From the NCBI GenBank assembly GCA_039026375.1, contig JBCCML010000009.1, positions 46,758-110,757 of the forward strand: 64,000 nt of DNA. Direction: 5' to 3'. Below the pieces are notes generated by a model. The model was not told the DNA's origin and did no database searches. It saw nothing but the letters and a program-made list of their open reading frames with translations. Shown piece by piece: positions 53,506 through 61,175 of this stretch. The DNA is from Thermohalobaculum sp039026375. Lineage in GTDB: Bacteria; Pseudomonadota; Alphaproteobacteria; Rhodobacterales; Rhodobacteraceae. Within the stretch, counting starts at the first letter, position 1. The number at the start of each line of letters is the position of its first letter. Made by a program: the position numbers and the translations under genes.

Positions 53506-54383
53506 CCCAAACCTACAACTTCGCCTATCTAGACGAACAGACAAAGCGCATGATCCGCCGCGCGTTGCTGAAGGCGGTGGCGATCCCCGGCTACCAGGTG
53601 CCTTTTGCCAGCCGGGAGATGCCGATGCCCTATGGCTGGGGGACGGGCGGCGTGCAGGTCACCGCCGCCTGCCTGACGCCCGAAGATACGCTGAAGGTGA
53701 TCGATCAGGGGGCTGACGATACGACCAACGCCGTCTCGATCCGCAAGTTCTTCCAGCGGGTGGCCGACGTCGCCACGACCGAGCAGACCTCGGAGGCAAC
53801 TGTCATCCAAACCCGTCACCGCATCCCGGAGGAGGAGCTGACCGAAGGCCAGATCCTTGTCTACCAGGTGCCGATCCCCGAGCCGCTGCGCTTTCTGGAA
53901 CCGCGCGAGACCGAGACCCGGAAGATGCACGCCCTAGAGGAATACGGGCTGATGCACGTGAAGCTCTACGAGGATATCTCCCAGCACGGCCAAATCTCGA
54001 CGGCCTACGCCTATCCGGTGAAGGTCGAGGGTCGCTACGTCATGGATCCCTCGCCCATCCCGAAGTTCGATAACCCGAAGATGGAGATGGGCGCGCTGCA
54101 GCTTTTCGGCGCGGGCCGCGAGCAACGCATCTACGCGATCCCACCCTACACGCAGGTCGTTAGCCTGGATTTCGAAGACTATCCCTTCGAGGCCACCAAG
54201 GCCCAGCACCCCTGTGCGCTGTGCGGGGCGACGGACAGCTACCTCGACGAGGTCATCATGGACGACGAGGGTGGGCGCATGTTCGTGTGTTCGGACACAG
54301 ATTACTGCGTGCGACGCCGGGCCGCTGGGCATCGGGGCGCCATGGTGGCACTGCCCGCTAGGGACGAGGAGACCGCGGCATGA
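53502..54383 (+). CDS. phnJ: carbon-phosphorus lyase PhnJ
   Basis: This is the 293-residue radical-SAM catalytic subunit that cleaves the C-P bond and releases alkane. The cysteines are Cys238 and Cys241 (HPCALCG), Cys263 (FVCSD) and Cys269 (YCVRR), with exactly the spacing known for the Escherichia coli enzyme. The N-terminal FAYLDEQTKRMIRRALLKAVAIPGYQVPF contains the family start. It is coupled to the HAD gene upstream and phnK downstream by four-base overlaps. Confidence 0.96.
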   Translation: MTQTYNFAYLDEQTKRMIRRALLKAVAIPGYQVPFASREMPMPYGWGTGGVQVTAACLTPEDTLKVIDQGADDTTNAVSIRKFFQRVADVATTEQTSEATVIQTRHRIPEEELTEGQILVYQVPIPEPLRFLEPRETETRKMHALEEYGLMHVKLYEDISQHGQISTAYAYPVKVEGRYVMDPSPIPKFDNPKMEMGALQLFGAGREQRIYAIPPYTQVVSLDFEDYPFEATKAQHPCALCGATDSYLDEVIMDDEGGRMFVCSDTDYCVRRRAAGHRGAMVALPARDEETAA

Positions 54384-55150
54384 CCCCCCTTCTCAACGTC
54401 CGCGACCTAACTAAGCACTACGGCCAGCGCATCGGCTGCGCGGACGTTAGCTTCGAGCTCTACCCTGGCGAGGTGCTTGGCGTTGTTGGCGAGTCAGGCT
54501 CCGGCAAGTCGACACTGCTGAACTGCATGGCGGGGCACCTGCCACCGGACAGTGGCGAAGTCATCTTCAACACCCGCGTTGACGGACCGAAGGACACGCT
54601 GACCATGTCTGAGCCCGAGCGGCGTATGCTAGGCCGCACCGACTGGGCCTTCGTCCACCAGAACCCGCGCGATGGGTTGCGCATGAACGTCTCGGCCGGC
54701 GGTAACGTCGGCGAGCGGCTGATGGCTGTCGGCGCACGCCACTATGGCGAGATCCGAGGCAAGGCGCTCAACTGGCTCGACAAGGTAGAGATCGCCGCGG
54801 ACCGGATCGACGACCGGCCCAAGGCGTTCTCGGGCGGGATGCAGCAACGCCTGCAGATCGCGCGGAACCTGGTGACGAACCCCCGGCTGGTCTTCATGGA
54901 TGAACCCACTGGCGGGCTGGATGTCTCGGTGCAGGCGCGCCTGCTGGATCTGGTGCGCGGGCTGGTGCGCTCGCTGCACATCTCCGCCATCGTCGTCACC
55001 CACGACATGGGCGTCGTGCGCCTGTTGGCCGATCGGTTGATGGTCATGAAGGACGGCTACGTGATCGAACAGGGCCTGACCGACCAGGTGCTGGACGACC
55101 CGCAACATGCCTATACCCAGCTGCTCGTCAGCTCCGTTCTGAGGGTATGA
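54380..55150 (+). CDS. phnK: C-P lyase ATP-binding protein PhnK
   Basis: This 256-residue ABC-type ATPase binds the PhnGHIJ core. Walker A is GESGSGKST, signature AFSGGMQQRLQIA, Walker B LVFMDEPTGGLD, and the VVTHDMGVV switch His follows. It overlaps phnJ. There is a ten-base gap to phnL. Confidence 0.94.
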   Translation: MTPLLNVRDLTKHYGQRIGCADVSFELYPGEVLGVVGESGSGKSTLLNCMAGHLPPDSGEVIFNTRVDGPKDTLTMSEPERRMLGRTDWAFVHQNPRDGLRMNVSAGGNVGERLMAVGARHYGEIRGKALNWLDKVEIAADRIDDRPKAFSGGMQQRLQIARNLVTNPRLVFMDEPTGGLDVSVQARLLDLVRGLVRSLHISAIVVTHDMGVVRLLADRLMVMKDGYVIEQGLTDQVLDDPQHAYTQLLVSSVLRV

Positions 55151-55160
55151 GGAGGCTCCC

Positions 55161-55832
55161 ATGATCCACGTATCCGATGTCTCCAAGAGCTTCACGTTGC
55201 ACAACCAGGGCAGCGCCGTCATCCCCGTGCTCACCGGTGCCCAGCTGGAGGTTGAGGCAGGCGAGTGTGTCGCCCTGACCGGCGCCTCCGGCGCTGGCAA
55301 GTCTACGCTGATGCGGATGCTCTTTGGCAACTACCGCGCCACGGATGGGTCGATCCGGATCGGCGATGTCGAGCTTGTCGATGCCGAGCCCCGCGCCGTT
55401 CTGGCGCTGCGCCGCGAAACCTTGGGATATGTCAGCCAGTTCCTGCGGGTCGTGCCCCGGGTGCCAACGTTGGACGTGGTGGCCGAGCCCCTGCTGGCTT
55501 TGGGCATCTCCGAAGACGCCGCCCACGCCCGGGCGCGCGTCCTGCTGAGCCGATTGCGGATCCCGGAGACGCTTTGGCAGCTGAGCCCCTTGACGTTCTC
55601 GGGCGGCGAACAGCAACGGGTGAATATCGCCCGCGGCTTCGCGCACGCATATCCGGCGCTCCTGCTGGATGAACCGACCGCCAGCCTCGACCAGACCAAC
55701 CGCGCCACGGTGCTGGGCCTGATCGAGGAGGCCAAGACGCGCGGTGCCGCCATCGTCGGGATCTTCCACGATGCTGCTGCGCGGGAACAGGTCTGCGACC
55801 GAGAGGTCGACGTTTCGGTCTTCGCGCCGTGA
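55161..55832 (+). CDS. phnL: C-P lyase ATP-binding protein PhnL
   Basis: This 223-residue ABC-type ATPase has Walker A GASGAGKST, signature TFSGGEQQRVNIA, and Walker B ALLLDEPTASLD. YVSQFLRVVPRVPTLDVVAEPLL is typical of PhnL. It acts with PhnI/PhnG/PhnH in forming the ribose-phosphonate intermediate. The stop overlaps the phnN start. Confidence 0.94.
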   Translation: MIHVSDVSKSFTLHNQGSAVIPVLTGAQLEVEAGECVALTGASGAGKSTLMRMLFGNYRATDGSIRIGDVELVDAEPRAVLALRRETLGYVSQFLRVVPRVPTLDVVAEPLLALGISEDAAHARARVLLSRLRIPETLWQLSPLTFSGGEQQRVNIARGFAHAYPALLLDEPTASLDQTNRATVLGLIEEAKTRGAAIVGIFHDAAAREQVCDREVDVSVFAP

Positions 55833-56407
55833 ACAAGATGGTGGCCAAGTCGGTCAGACCGGGGACCTTCATCGCCGTGGTCGGGCCTTCCGGCGCGGGC
55901 AAGGACACGGTGATTGCCGGGGCGATGGCCAAGCGCGCCGATCTGCTGCTCGCCCGCCGGGTCATCAGCCGTCCGCCCGCACCGGACACCGAAGACTACG
56001 ACAGCGTGACAACGGCGGAATTTGCCCAACGCCGCGCGGCGGGCGCCTTTGCCCTGCATTGGAAGGCGCATGGGTTGGATTATGGCATCCCGATATCGGT
56101 GACCTCTGACCTGTTGTCGGGCCGCCATGTCATCGCCAACCTGTCGCGAACGGTCATCCCGGCGGCGCGCACCGCGTTCCAGCCATTTCTGTGCTGCGTG
56201 GTGACCGCAGAGGAGGACGTGCTGGCCACACGTCTGGCCGCCCGTGGGCGGGAGGATGTTGATGACATTGCTCGCCGACTTGCGCGCGCCGCTGAGCCGT
56301 CGCCGCAGGGCGCTGACGTCCGGCTGATCGACAATTCCGGACAGCTAGAGCAGGCAATCAACACGTTTCTCGGCGCCCTGCCGCCCGTTCAGCCGGTTAG
56401 CGCATGA
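55829..56407 (+). CDS. phnN: ribose 1,5-bisphosphate phosphokinase PhnN
   Basis: This 192-residue guanylate-kinase-like enzyme makes PRPP from ribose 1,5-bisphosphate, the last step of the C-P lyase route. The P-loop is GPSGAGKDTV. RRVISRPPAPDTEDYDSVTTAEF and FALHWKAHGLDYGIP are typical of PhnN. It starts at a GTG overlapping the phnL stop. Its 3' end overlaps the convergent DUF1045 gene by 19 bases. Confidence 0.93.
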   Translation: MNKMVAKSVRPGTFIAVVGPSGAGKDTVIAGAMAKRADLLLARRVISRPPAPDTEDYDSVTTAEFAQRRAAGAFALHWKAHGLDYGIPISVTSDLLSGRHVIANLSRTVIPAARTAFQPFLCCVVTAEEDVLATRLAARGREDVDDIARRLARAAEPSPQGADVRLIDNSGQLEQAINTFLGALPPVQPVSA

Positions 56408-57069
56408 CGCGACAGAATGCGAAAACGGCCATCAGGGGCTTCACCGAACAGGGCGATCTCGCTCACCGGAAGTGGCTCGCCCGTCACGCCCTTCGTCAAA
56501 CGCGCCAGCTCGGCTTCGACGATCGGGGCGTCTGCCGGGTCCAATGCGCCGGTCAACGTCAGGTGAAAGCGGAATTCATCCATCACGAAGGGATAACCCC
56601 AGCGCGTCAGGTGCGCTTCCTGCGCGGCTGTCAGACCCTTCGCCCGGCGACGCCGAAGTTCAGCGTCACCTGGCGGCGCACGGAAATCATCCAGCTGGGT
56701 GACGCAGTTGGCCGCCAGATCAGCCAACTTTGGCGCGGGGCCGTCCGGCACCAGCGCGCAGAAGCGACCCAGCCGCGCCAGCCTGATCGGCACCGCGAAG
56801 GATGCATGCTGCATGGCCAGTGCCGCGACTGCCGCCTCCAACCCCTGGCGGTCTGTGCCGTCTGCCAGCACGAAAGGCGGCTTCAGCGTGCCGTGAAAGC
56901 CGTATTTGCGCGGGGTCGCCGTCACCTGGGCGACATCCAGGGCACTGTCTGGATGAGGCACCTCAACCCCCGCCTCGGCATCCCAGCCCATCCATGCGGC
57001 GCCGAATTGGGCCAGGGCCGACCCGTTTGGCGGCGCATAGTAGACGGCATATCGGCGGTAGTCAGTCAT
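56389..57069 (-). CDS. DUF1045 phosphonate-locus 2H-phosphoesterase-like protein
   Basis: This 226-residue protein of the Phn_opern_protn/DUF1045 family (TIGR03223) carries both signature motifs of 2H phosphoesterases: YGFHGTLKPPF and FRFHLTLTGAL. It is found in proteobacterial phn loci, where it may hydrolyse the cyclic ribose phosphodiester that PhnP handles in Escherichia coli; no PhnP-like metallo-hydrolase gene is in this window. It is encoded opposite to phnN and phnM, overlapping phnN by 19 bases. The substrate is inference. Confidence 0.82.
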   Translation of the reverse strand: MTDYRRYAVYYAPPNGSALAQFGAAWMGWDAEAGVEVPHPDSALDVAQVTATPRKYGFHGTLKPPFVLADGTDRQGLEAAVAALAMQHASFAVPIRLARLGRFCALVPDGPAPKLADLAANCVTQLDDFRAPPGDAELRRRRAKGLTAAQEAHLTRWGYPFVMDEFRFHLTLTGALDPADAPIVEAELARLTKGVTGEPLPVSEIALFGEAPDGRFRILSRHALTG

Positions 57070-57170
57070 CGGCCCTCCTGGTCTGCCGGGACGTTATGCG
57101 CCATGCGTCACGAAACTGCGACAATTGCCGGGCGATCAGACGCGATACCCACAGCCGCGAAGGACAGATC

Positions 57171-58355
57171 ATGGGCAACCACACCATGCTGACGGTCGAG
57201 ACCGAGATCGAGGCGCAGACCACGGTGCTGGCGAATGCCCGGCTGGTCCTGCCAGATGAAGTTGTCACCGGATCGCTGGTTATCCAGGGCGAGGAGATCG
57301 CGGCCACTGACACTGGTGCCGGGGTGCCAAACGGCGCCATCGACTGTGCCGGTGACTATGTGGCGCCAGGGTTGATCGAGCTGCACACCGATAACCTCGA
57401 GCGCCACATGCTGCCGCGCCCCGGTGTGCAATGGCCGCATGCGGCGGCCATCATCGCCCACGATGCCGAGCTTGCCTCGGTCGGGATCACGACAGTGTTT
57501 GATGCCATGCGGGTCGGCTCGATCGTCAGCCAAGCGCGCTCGCGCTATGGGCGGTATGCGCGCAAGCTCAGCCGCGAATTGCTGGCGCTGCGGGCCAGCG
57601 GGGCGCTTCGGATCAGCCATTTCCTGCATCTTCGGGCCGAGATCTGTTCGGAAACACTGGCCGAGGAACTGGCCGAATTCGACGCGGAAGACCGTGTTGG
57701 CATCGTCAGCCTGATGGATCATACGCCCGGTCAGCGTCAGTTCGCTGATATGACGCAGCTGCGCACGTATCTGAATGGTAAGTACGCCATGAGCGCGGAC
57801 GAGATCGACACCCACATCGCCTTCCAGAAGACGTTAGGCGCCCGGCTGGGCGCCACCCACAAGACTGTGGGCGTGCGGCGTGCGGCGGAACTTGGGGCGA
57901 TCATGGCCAGCCATGACGACACCACCGCGGCGCATGTGATCGAAAGCAAGGGGCAGGGCGCGCGTTTGGCGGAGTTTCCCACGACCGTAGAGGCCGCCCA
58001 AAGCTGCCGTGACCATGACATCGCCGTGATGATGGGCGCCCCAAACCTGGTGCGCGGTGGCTCACATTCCGGAAACGTGGCGGCGATGGATTTGGCCGAG
58101 CAAGGCCTGCTCGACATCCTGTCGTCCGACTATGTGCCGGCGGCCTTGCTGATGGGCGCGGTCATGTTAGGGGAGACGTTCGGCAACATGGCACAAGGCA
58201 TCCGAACTGTGACGGCAGCCCCCGCTGCGGCGACCGAACTGAAGGATCGCGGCAGCCTCATGCCAGGACTTCGGGCCGACTTGGTTCGGTTCACGGTTGC
58301 GGAGCATGCGCCTGCCACCCGGGGCGTATGGGTCCGGGGTGCAAGGGTTGCCTAA
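57171..58355 (+). CDS. phnM: alpha-D-ribose 1-methylphosphonate 5-triphosphate diphosphatase PhnM
   Basis: This is a 394-residue amidohydrolase-fold enzyme removing pyrophosphate from ribose-phosphonate triphosphate. Metal and substrate motifs are APGLIELHTDNLERHM near residues 60-80, AIIAHDAELASVGITTVFDA, DHTPGQRQF, AHVIESKG, and LSSDYVPAALL at the end. The ATG at 57171 has AAGGAC upstream. It sits 763 bases after phnN because of the intervening DUF1045 gene. Confidence 0.95.
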   Translation: MGNHTMLTVETEIEAQTTVLANARLVLPDEVVTGSLVIQGEEIAATDTGAGVPNGAIDCAGDYVAPGLIELHTDNLERHMLPRPGVQWPHAAAIIAHDAELASVGITTVFDAMRVGSIVSQARSRYGRYARKLSRELLALRASGALRISHFLHLRAEICSETLAEELAEFDAEDRVGIVSLMDHTPGQRQFADMTQLRTYLNGKYAMSADEIDTHIAFQKTLGARLGATHKTVGVRRAAELGAIMASHDDTTAAHVIESKGQGARLAEFPTTVEAAQSCRDHDIAVMMGAPNLVRGGSHSGNVAAMDLAEQGLLDILSSDYVPAALLMGAVMLGETFGNMAQGIRTVTAAPAAATELKDRGSLMPGLRADLVRFTVAEHAPATRGVWVRGARVA

Positions 58356-58430
58356 GGGGCCGCGCGCGGGTGGGTGGGTTGCGCCAATGCCCGCGCTGCC
58401 TGGGTGATGGCAGGGGAGCGCGCGGCCCCT
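58355..58430. terminator. 13-bp inverted repeat between phnM and the convergent transferase gene
   Basis: AGGGGCCGCGCGC (58355-58367) is the exact inverse complement of 58418-58430. Its left arm begins in the phnM stop codon and its right arm ends in the stop codon of the convergent gene. The loop of 50 bases contains a smaller CTGCC/GGCAG hairpin. No U run follows, so it may be an intrinsic terminator variant or a barrier to 3' decay for both messages. Confidence 0.55.
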
Positions 58431-59043
58431 AACCCCCATGTTTCTCCAGGAACGCCTCCGGGCTCAGCATCCGGAAATCCTCCAATGCGCGGCCGATGGC
58501 CTCGTGCGGCCAATCCCACCAGGCCAGGGCCGTCAGACGTTCTGCAATCTCTACCGAAAACCGCCGGCGGATCAGCCGCGCGGGGTTGCCTGCCCAGATC
58601 TCGAACGGACCCACGTCCTTGGTGACGACTGCGCCAGCGCCCACGACTGCGCCATCGCCAATCTTGCGCCCTGGCAACACAATCGCCCCGTGGCCCAACC
58701 AGGTGTCATGCCCGATCTCGCAGGAAAACGACCGGCGCCAGTCAAAGAAGGTCAAATCGTCGGGTTCATCGGGCCAATACTGTGCCGAGCGGTACATGAA
58801 GTGGTGCATGGTCGGGCGATCCATCGGGTGGTTGCCCGGGTTGATCCGCGTTGCCGCTGCGATGTTCGCGAACTTGCCGATCCGGGTCGACCAGATATCC
58901 GCACCGTGGGCGCAGTATGAGTAATCGCCCATCTCAACTTCCAGGAGGCGGGCCCCCTCCATCACCTCGCAGTAGCGCCCGAACGTACAGTCGGTCACCT
59001 GCGCCGTGGGGTGGATCAGGGGGTCTTGGCCCAACCGCTTCAT
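58429..59043 (-). CDS. hexapeptide-repeat phosphonate-locus transferase (TIGR03308 type)
   Basis: This 204-residue left-handed beta-helix protein has MEGARLLEVEMGDYSYCAHGADIWSTRIGKFANIAAA, broken across several hexapeptide turns. A conserved NHPMDRPTMHHFMYR active-site loop follows, then IGHDTWLGHGAIVLPGRKIGDGAVVGAGAVVTKDV. This matches the phosphonate-locus transferase family related to xenobiotic acetyltransferases. It is likely an aminoalkylphosphonate acyltransferase, a role like PhnO (inference). The ATG at 59043 gives the family length; TTG at 59091 is an alternative. Confidence 0.83.
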   Translation of the reverse strand: MKRLGQDPLIHPTAQVTDCTFGRYCEVMEGARLLEVEMGDYSYCAHGADIWSTRIGKFANIAAATRINPGNHPMDRPTMHHFMYRSAQYWPDEPDDLTFFDWRRSFSCEIGHDTWLGHGAIVLPGRKIGDGAVVGAGAVVTKDVGPFEIWAGNPARLIRRRFSVEIAERLTALAWWDWPHEAIGRALEDFRMLSPEAFLEKHGG

Positions 59044-59323
59044 GGCTTCAATCGCCTCTGCTGGCGGAATGGGATACCGGCGCGCTGGCAACGGCCTGTA
59101 GGTTCTGGCGATCTACCCCTCATGCACTCGAGCCTATGACAGGCAACGCCTGCTTCCCAGCCCTCTCTTGCGTCCCATGCGTCAAACCCGAGCGCTCCAA
59201 CCGCCTTGCGCCATTATTGTGCAACCGGCAGTGGCGCATTGCCCCGGCGGTGCAGCTATTGCATGAGAGGGGACTCGCCGCCCCGCCGCGCCCAGTCCAG
59301 TCTAGTCCAATCACGGATCACCA

Positions 59324-60253
59324 ATGCCAGAGATGCCGCACGTTACCTTTGCCGCCGGCAGCGGCCATCTGGACCGGGCCGCCCACCTGCGTGACGTGGC
59401 CGATGACTTTCTGCGCCATCGCCGGGCTGCCCTGTTGCCGCTGTTCCACGGCAAGATCCTGATCGACCTGGAGGAGCCCGCGCCCCGCTTGGGTTGGGTG
59501 CCGCCGCTGCCGGAATACCTGGAGGAGGCGACCGAAGCACCGGTCTTCCTGGGCCTGTCCAATGGCACGCCGTGCTTTGCTGCCGACTTCACGGCGATGG
59601 AGACGGACGTGGCGGAACGGCTGTTCTGCGACGGCGCCAAGTTCATTGACCTTCGTTCGATCGCGGGGGAGTTGCGCGCCGCCTCAGCCTCGATTGCAGC
59701 GGTCGCAAAGGGGTTGTTGAACTGGCACGAAACGCACCCCTTCTGCGCGCGTTGTGGGGGGCGGACGACACCTGATCACGGCGGGTGGCGGCGACGCTGT
59801 GAGGACTGCGGCGCGGTGCATTTTCCGCGAACCGACCCGGTGGTCATCATGCTGGTTGTGCATGAGGACAGCGTGCTGTTGGGGCGTCAGTCGCAGTTCC
59901 CGCCCGGGATCTATTCGCTGCTGGCCGGTTTTATGGAGCCGGGCGAGACGGTTGAGGATGCCGTGCGGCGAGAAACCAAAGAAGAAACCGCCGTGCAGGT
60001 GGGACGCGTCGGCTATCTGGGTTGTCAGCCCTGGCCGTTTCCGTCGAACCTGATGCTGGGGTGCTGGGCCGTGGCCGAGACCACCGATATCAGGGTCGAC
60101 CCGGAGGAGTTGGAAGACGCCCAATGGATCACGCGCGCCAAGATGCAGGTGATCCTGGAAGGCAAGCACCCCCGGATCAAGGCGCCACGCAAGGATGCCA
60201 TCGCCCGCGCGATCCTGACAGATTGGGTGCAGGGCGACCTGAGCATCGGCTAA
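59324..60253 (+). CDS. nudC: NAD(+) diphosphatase NudC
   Basis: This 309-residue Nudix hydrolase cleaves NADH to NMNH and AMP and can remove NAD caps from RNA. The zinc ribbon is formed by CARCG and CEDCG. The Nudix box reads GFMEPGETVEDAVRRETKEETAV, with the NADH-family tag QPWPFPSNLMLG following. It is unlinked to the phn genes. Upstream, 59092-59323 holds nothing I can identify. Confidence 0.94.
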   Translation: MPEMPHVTFAAGSGHLDRAAHLRDVADDFLRHRRAALLPLFHGKILIDLEEPAPRLGWVPPLPEYLEEATEAPVFLGLSNGTPCFAADFTAMETDVAERLFCDGAKFIDLRSIAGELRAASASIAAVAKGLLNWHETHPFCARCGGRTTPDHGGWRRRCEDCGAVHFPRTDPVVIMLVVHEDSVLLGRQSQFPPGIYSLLAGFMEPGETVEDAVRRETKEETAVQVGRVGYLGCQPWPFPSNLMLGCWAVAETTDIRVDPEELEDAQWITRAKMQVILEGKHPRIKAPRKDAIARAILTDWVQGDLSIG

Positions 60254-60393
60254 CGGCACAGGCCCGTTCCCAGACCCGCGCACAAATGAAAACTGCGCCC
60301 GCCGGAGCGGACGCAGCGCAAACTTGTGAAGTCTTTTCAGCCCCCGCCGTCACCGGCAGGCCAGAGACACTGAACCAGCGGCCAGGCGCCCGC

Positions 60394-61101
60394 TCAGCTG
60401 CTTTTCGACTTTGTATGCGGCCAGATCCAGTTCGCCATGTAGGGATGGTCCGGGATGATGTGATCAAACGGGAACTTGGCGAAGAACTTGTGGCCCGGCA
60501 CCAGGTGGTCGAACGGGAAGCGGGCGAAGAACTTGTGGCCCGGCACGATGTGCGCGAACGGGAACTTCGCAAAGAACTTATGCCCCGGCACGATGTGCGC
60601 GAACGGGAACTTCGCCATGTACCGGTGCCCCGGCACAAGGTGGCCAAGGACCCTACCGTAGAACCGGCTCCGCAGCTTGAAGTCCCGATTGAACCGGCTG
60701 TGCGGTGCTAACAGTGGGAAAAGGAAGTCTCCCCAATGACCGTGCATGATCCTTAGTTCGCGGTTCAATTCGTTCTTGTCGAAGCCCACATATTCATTGT
60801 CGTTTTCGACACCCGCCTCCACCGAAGGTTGGCGATCGACGATCTCCATCGCCATTTTGGCCGCGCCAAAGGGTGTCACTGGCGCGCGCACCACCAACAG
60901 CACGTTGCCCTGGTCGACGAGTGGTGCGTAGAGGCCCGCGCTATTTGCCGGGACTTCAGCGCCCGTGATGCGGCCCATCGTATCGTCGCCATGCGCAATG
61001 GTCTGGTAGATATTCGCGGGGAAACCGGCCCCTGCAAGGTCGGCGGCAACCGCATCGGCCGTGTTCTGATCTTGGTAAAGCCGTGTGATGACTGTGGTCA
61101 T
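60394..61101 (-). CDS. puc-operon-linked protein with five histidine-containing 15-residue repeats
   Basis: This is a 235-residue soluble protein. Residues 1-90 resemble the small alpha/beta 'general stress' YflT-like domain (NTADAVAADLAGAGFPANIY, LLVVRAP). Residues 150-224 are five tandem 15-residue units of the form FPFxHIVPGHKFFAK, each with His at unit positions 5 and 10. It begins 74 bases after pucC on the same strand, the position of pucDE in Rhodobacter species, and has a GGAGG ribosome-binding site that lies in a 5-bp hairpin. I do not know this repeat from any characterised family. Confidence 0.72.
   Translation of the reverse strand: MTTVITRLYQDQNTADAVAADLAGAGFPANIYQTIAHGDDTMGRITGAEVPANSAGLYAPLVDQGNVLLVVRAPVTPFGAAKMAMEIVDRQPSVEAGVENDNEYVGFDKNELNRELRIMHGHWGDFLFPLLAPHSRFNRDFKLRSRFYGRVLGHLVPGHRYMAKFPFAHIVPGHKFFAKFPFAHIVPGHKFFARFPFDHLVPGHKFFAKFPFDHIIPDHPYMANWIWPHTKSKSS
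60430..60654 (-). repeat. five 45-bp coding repeats
   Basis: These tandem units encode residues 150-224 of the puc-linked protein. Inner units share nearly the same DNA (GGCGAAGAACTTGTGGCCCG and variants at 45-bp intervals on the plus strand), whereas the first and last copies have diverged, as in a repeat expanding from the middle. Confidence 0.9.
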
Positions 61102-61175
61102 GTTGGTCCTCCAACCTCAAGCTCGCCCAGGGCGCCCGGCGCCGATGGACATCTTCCGGGCCCTTCCTCGCTGAT

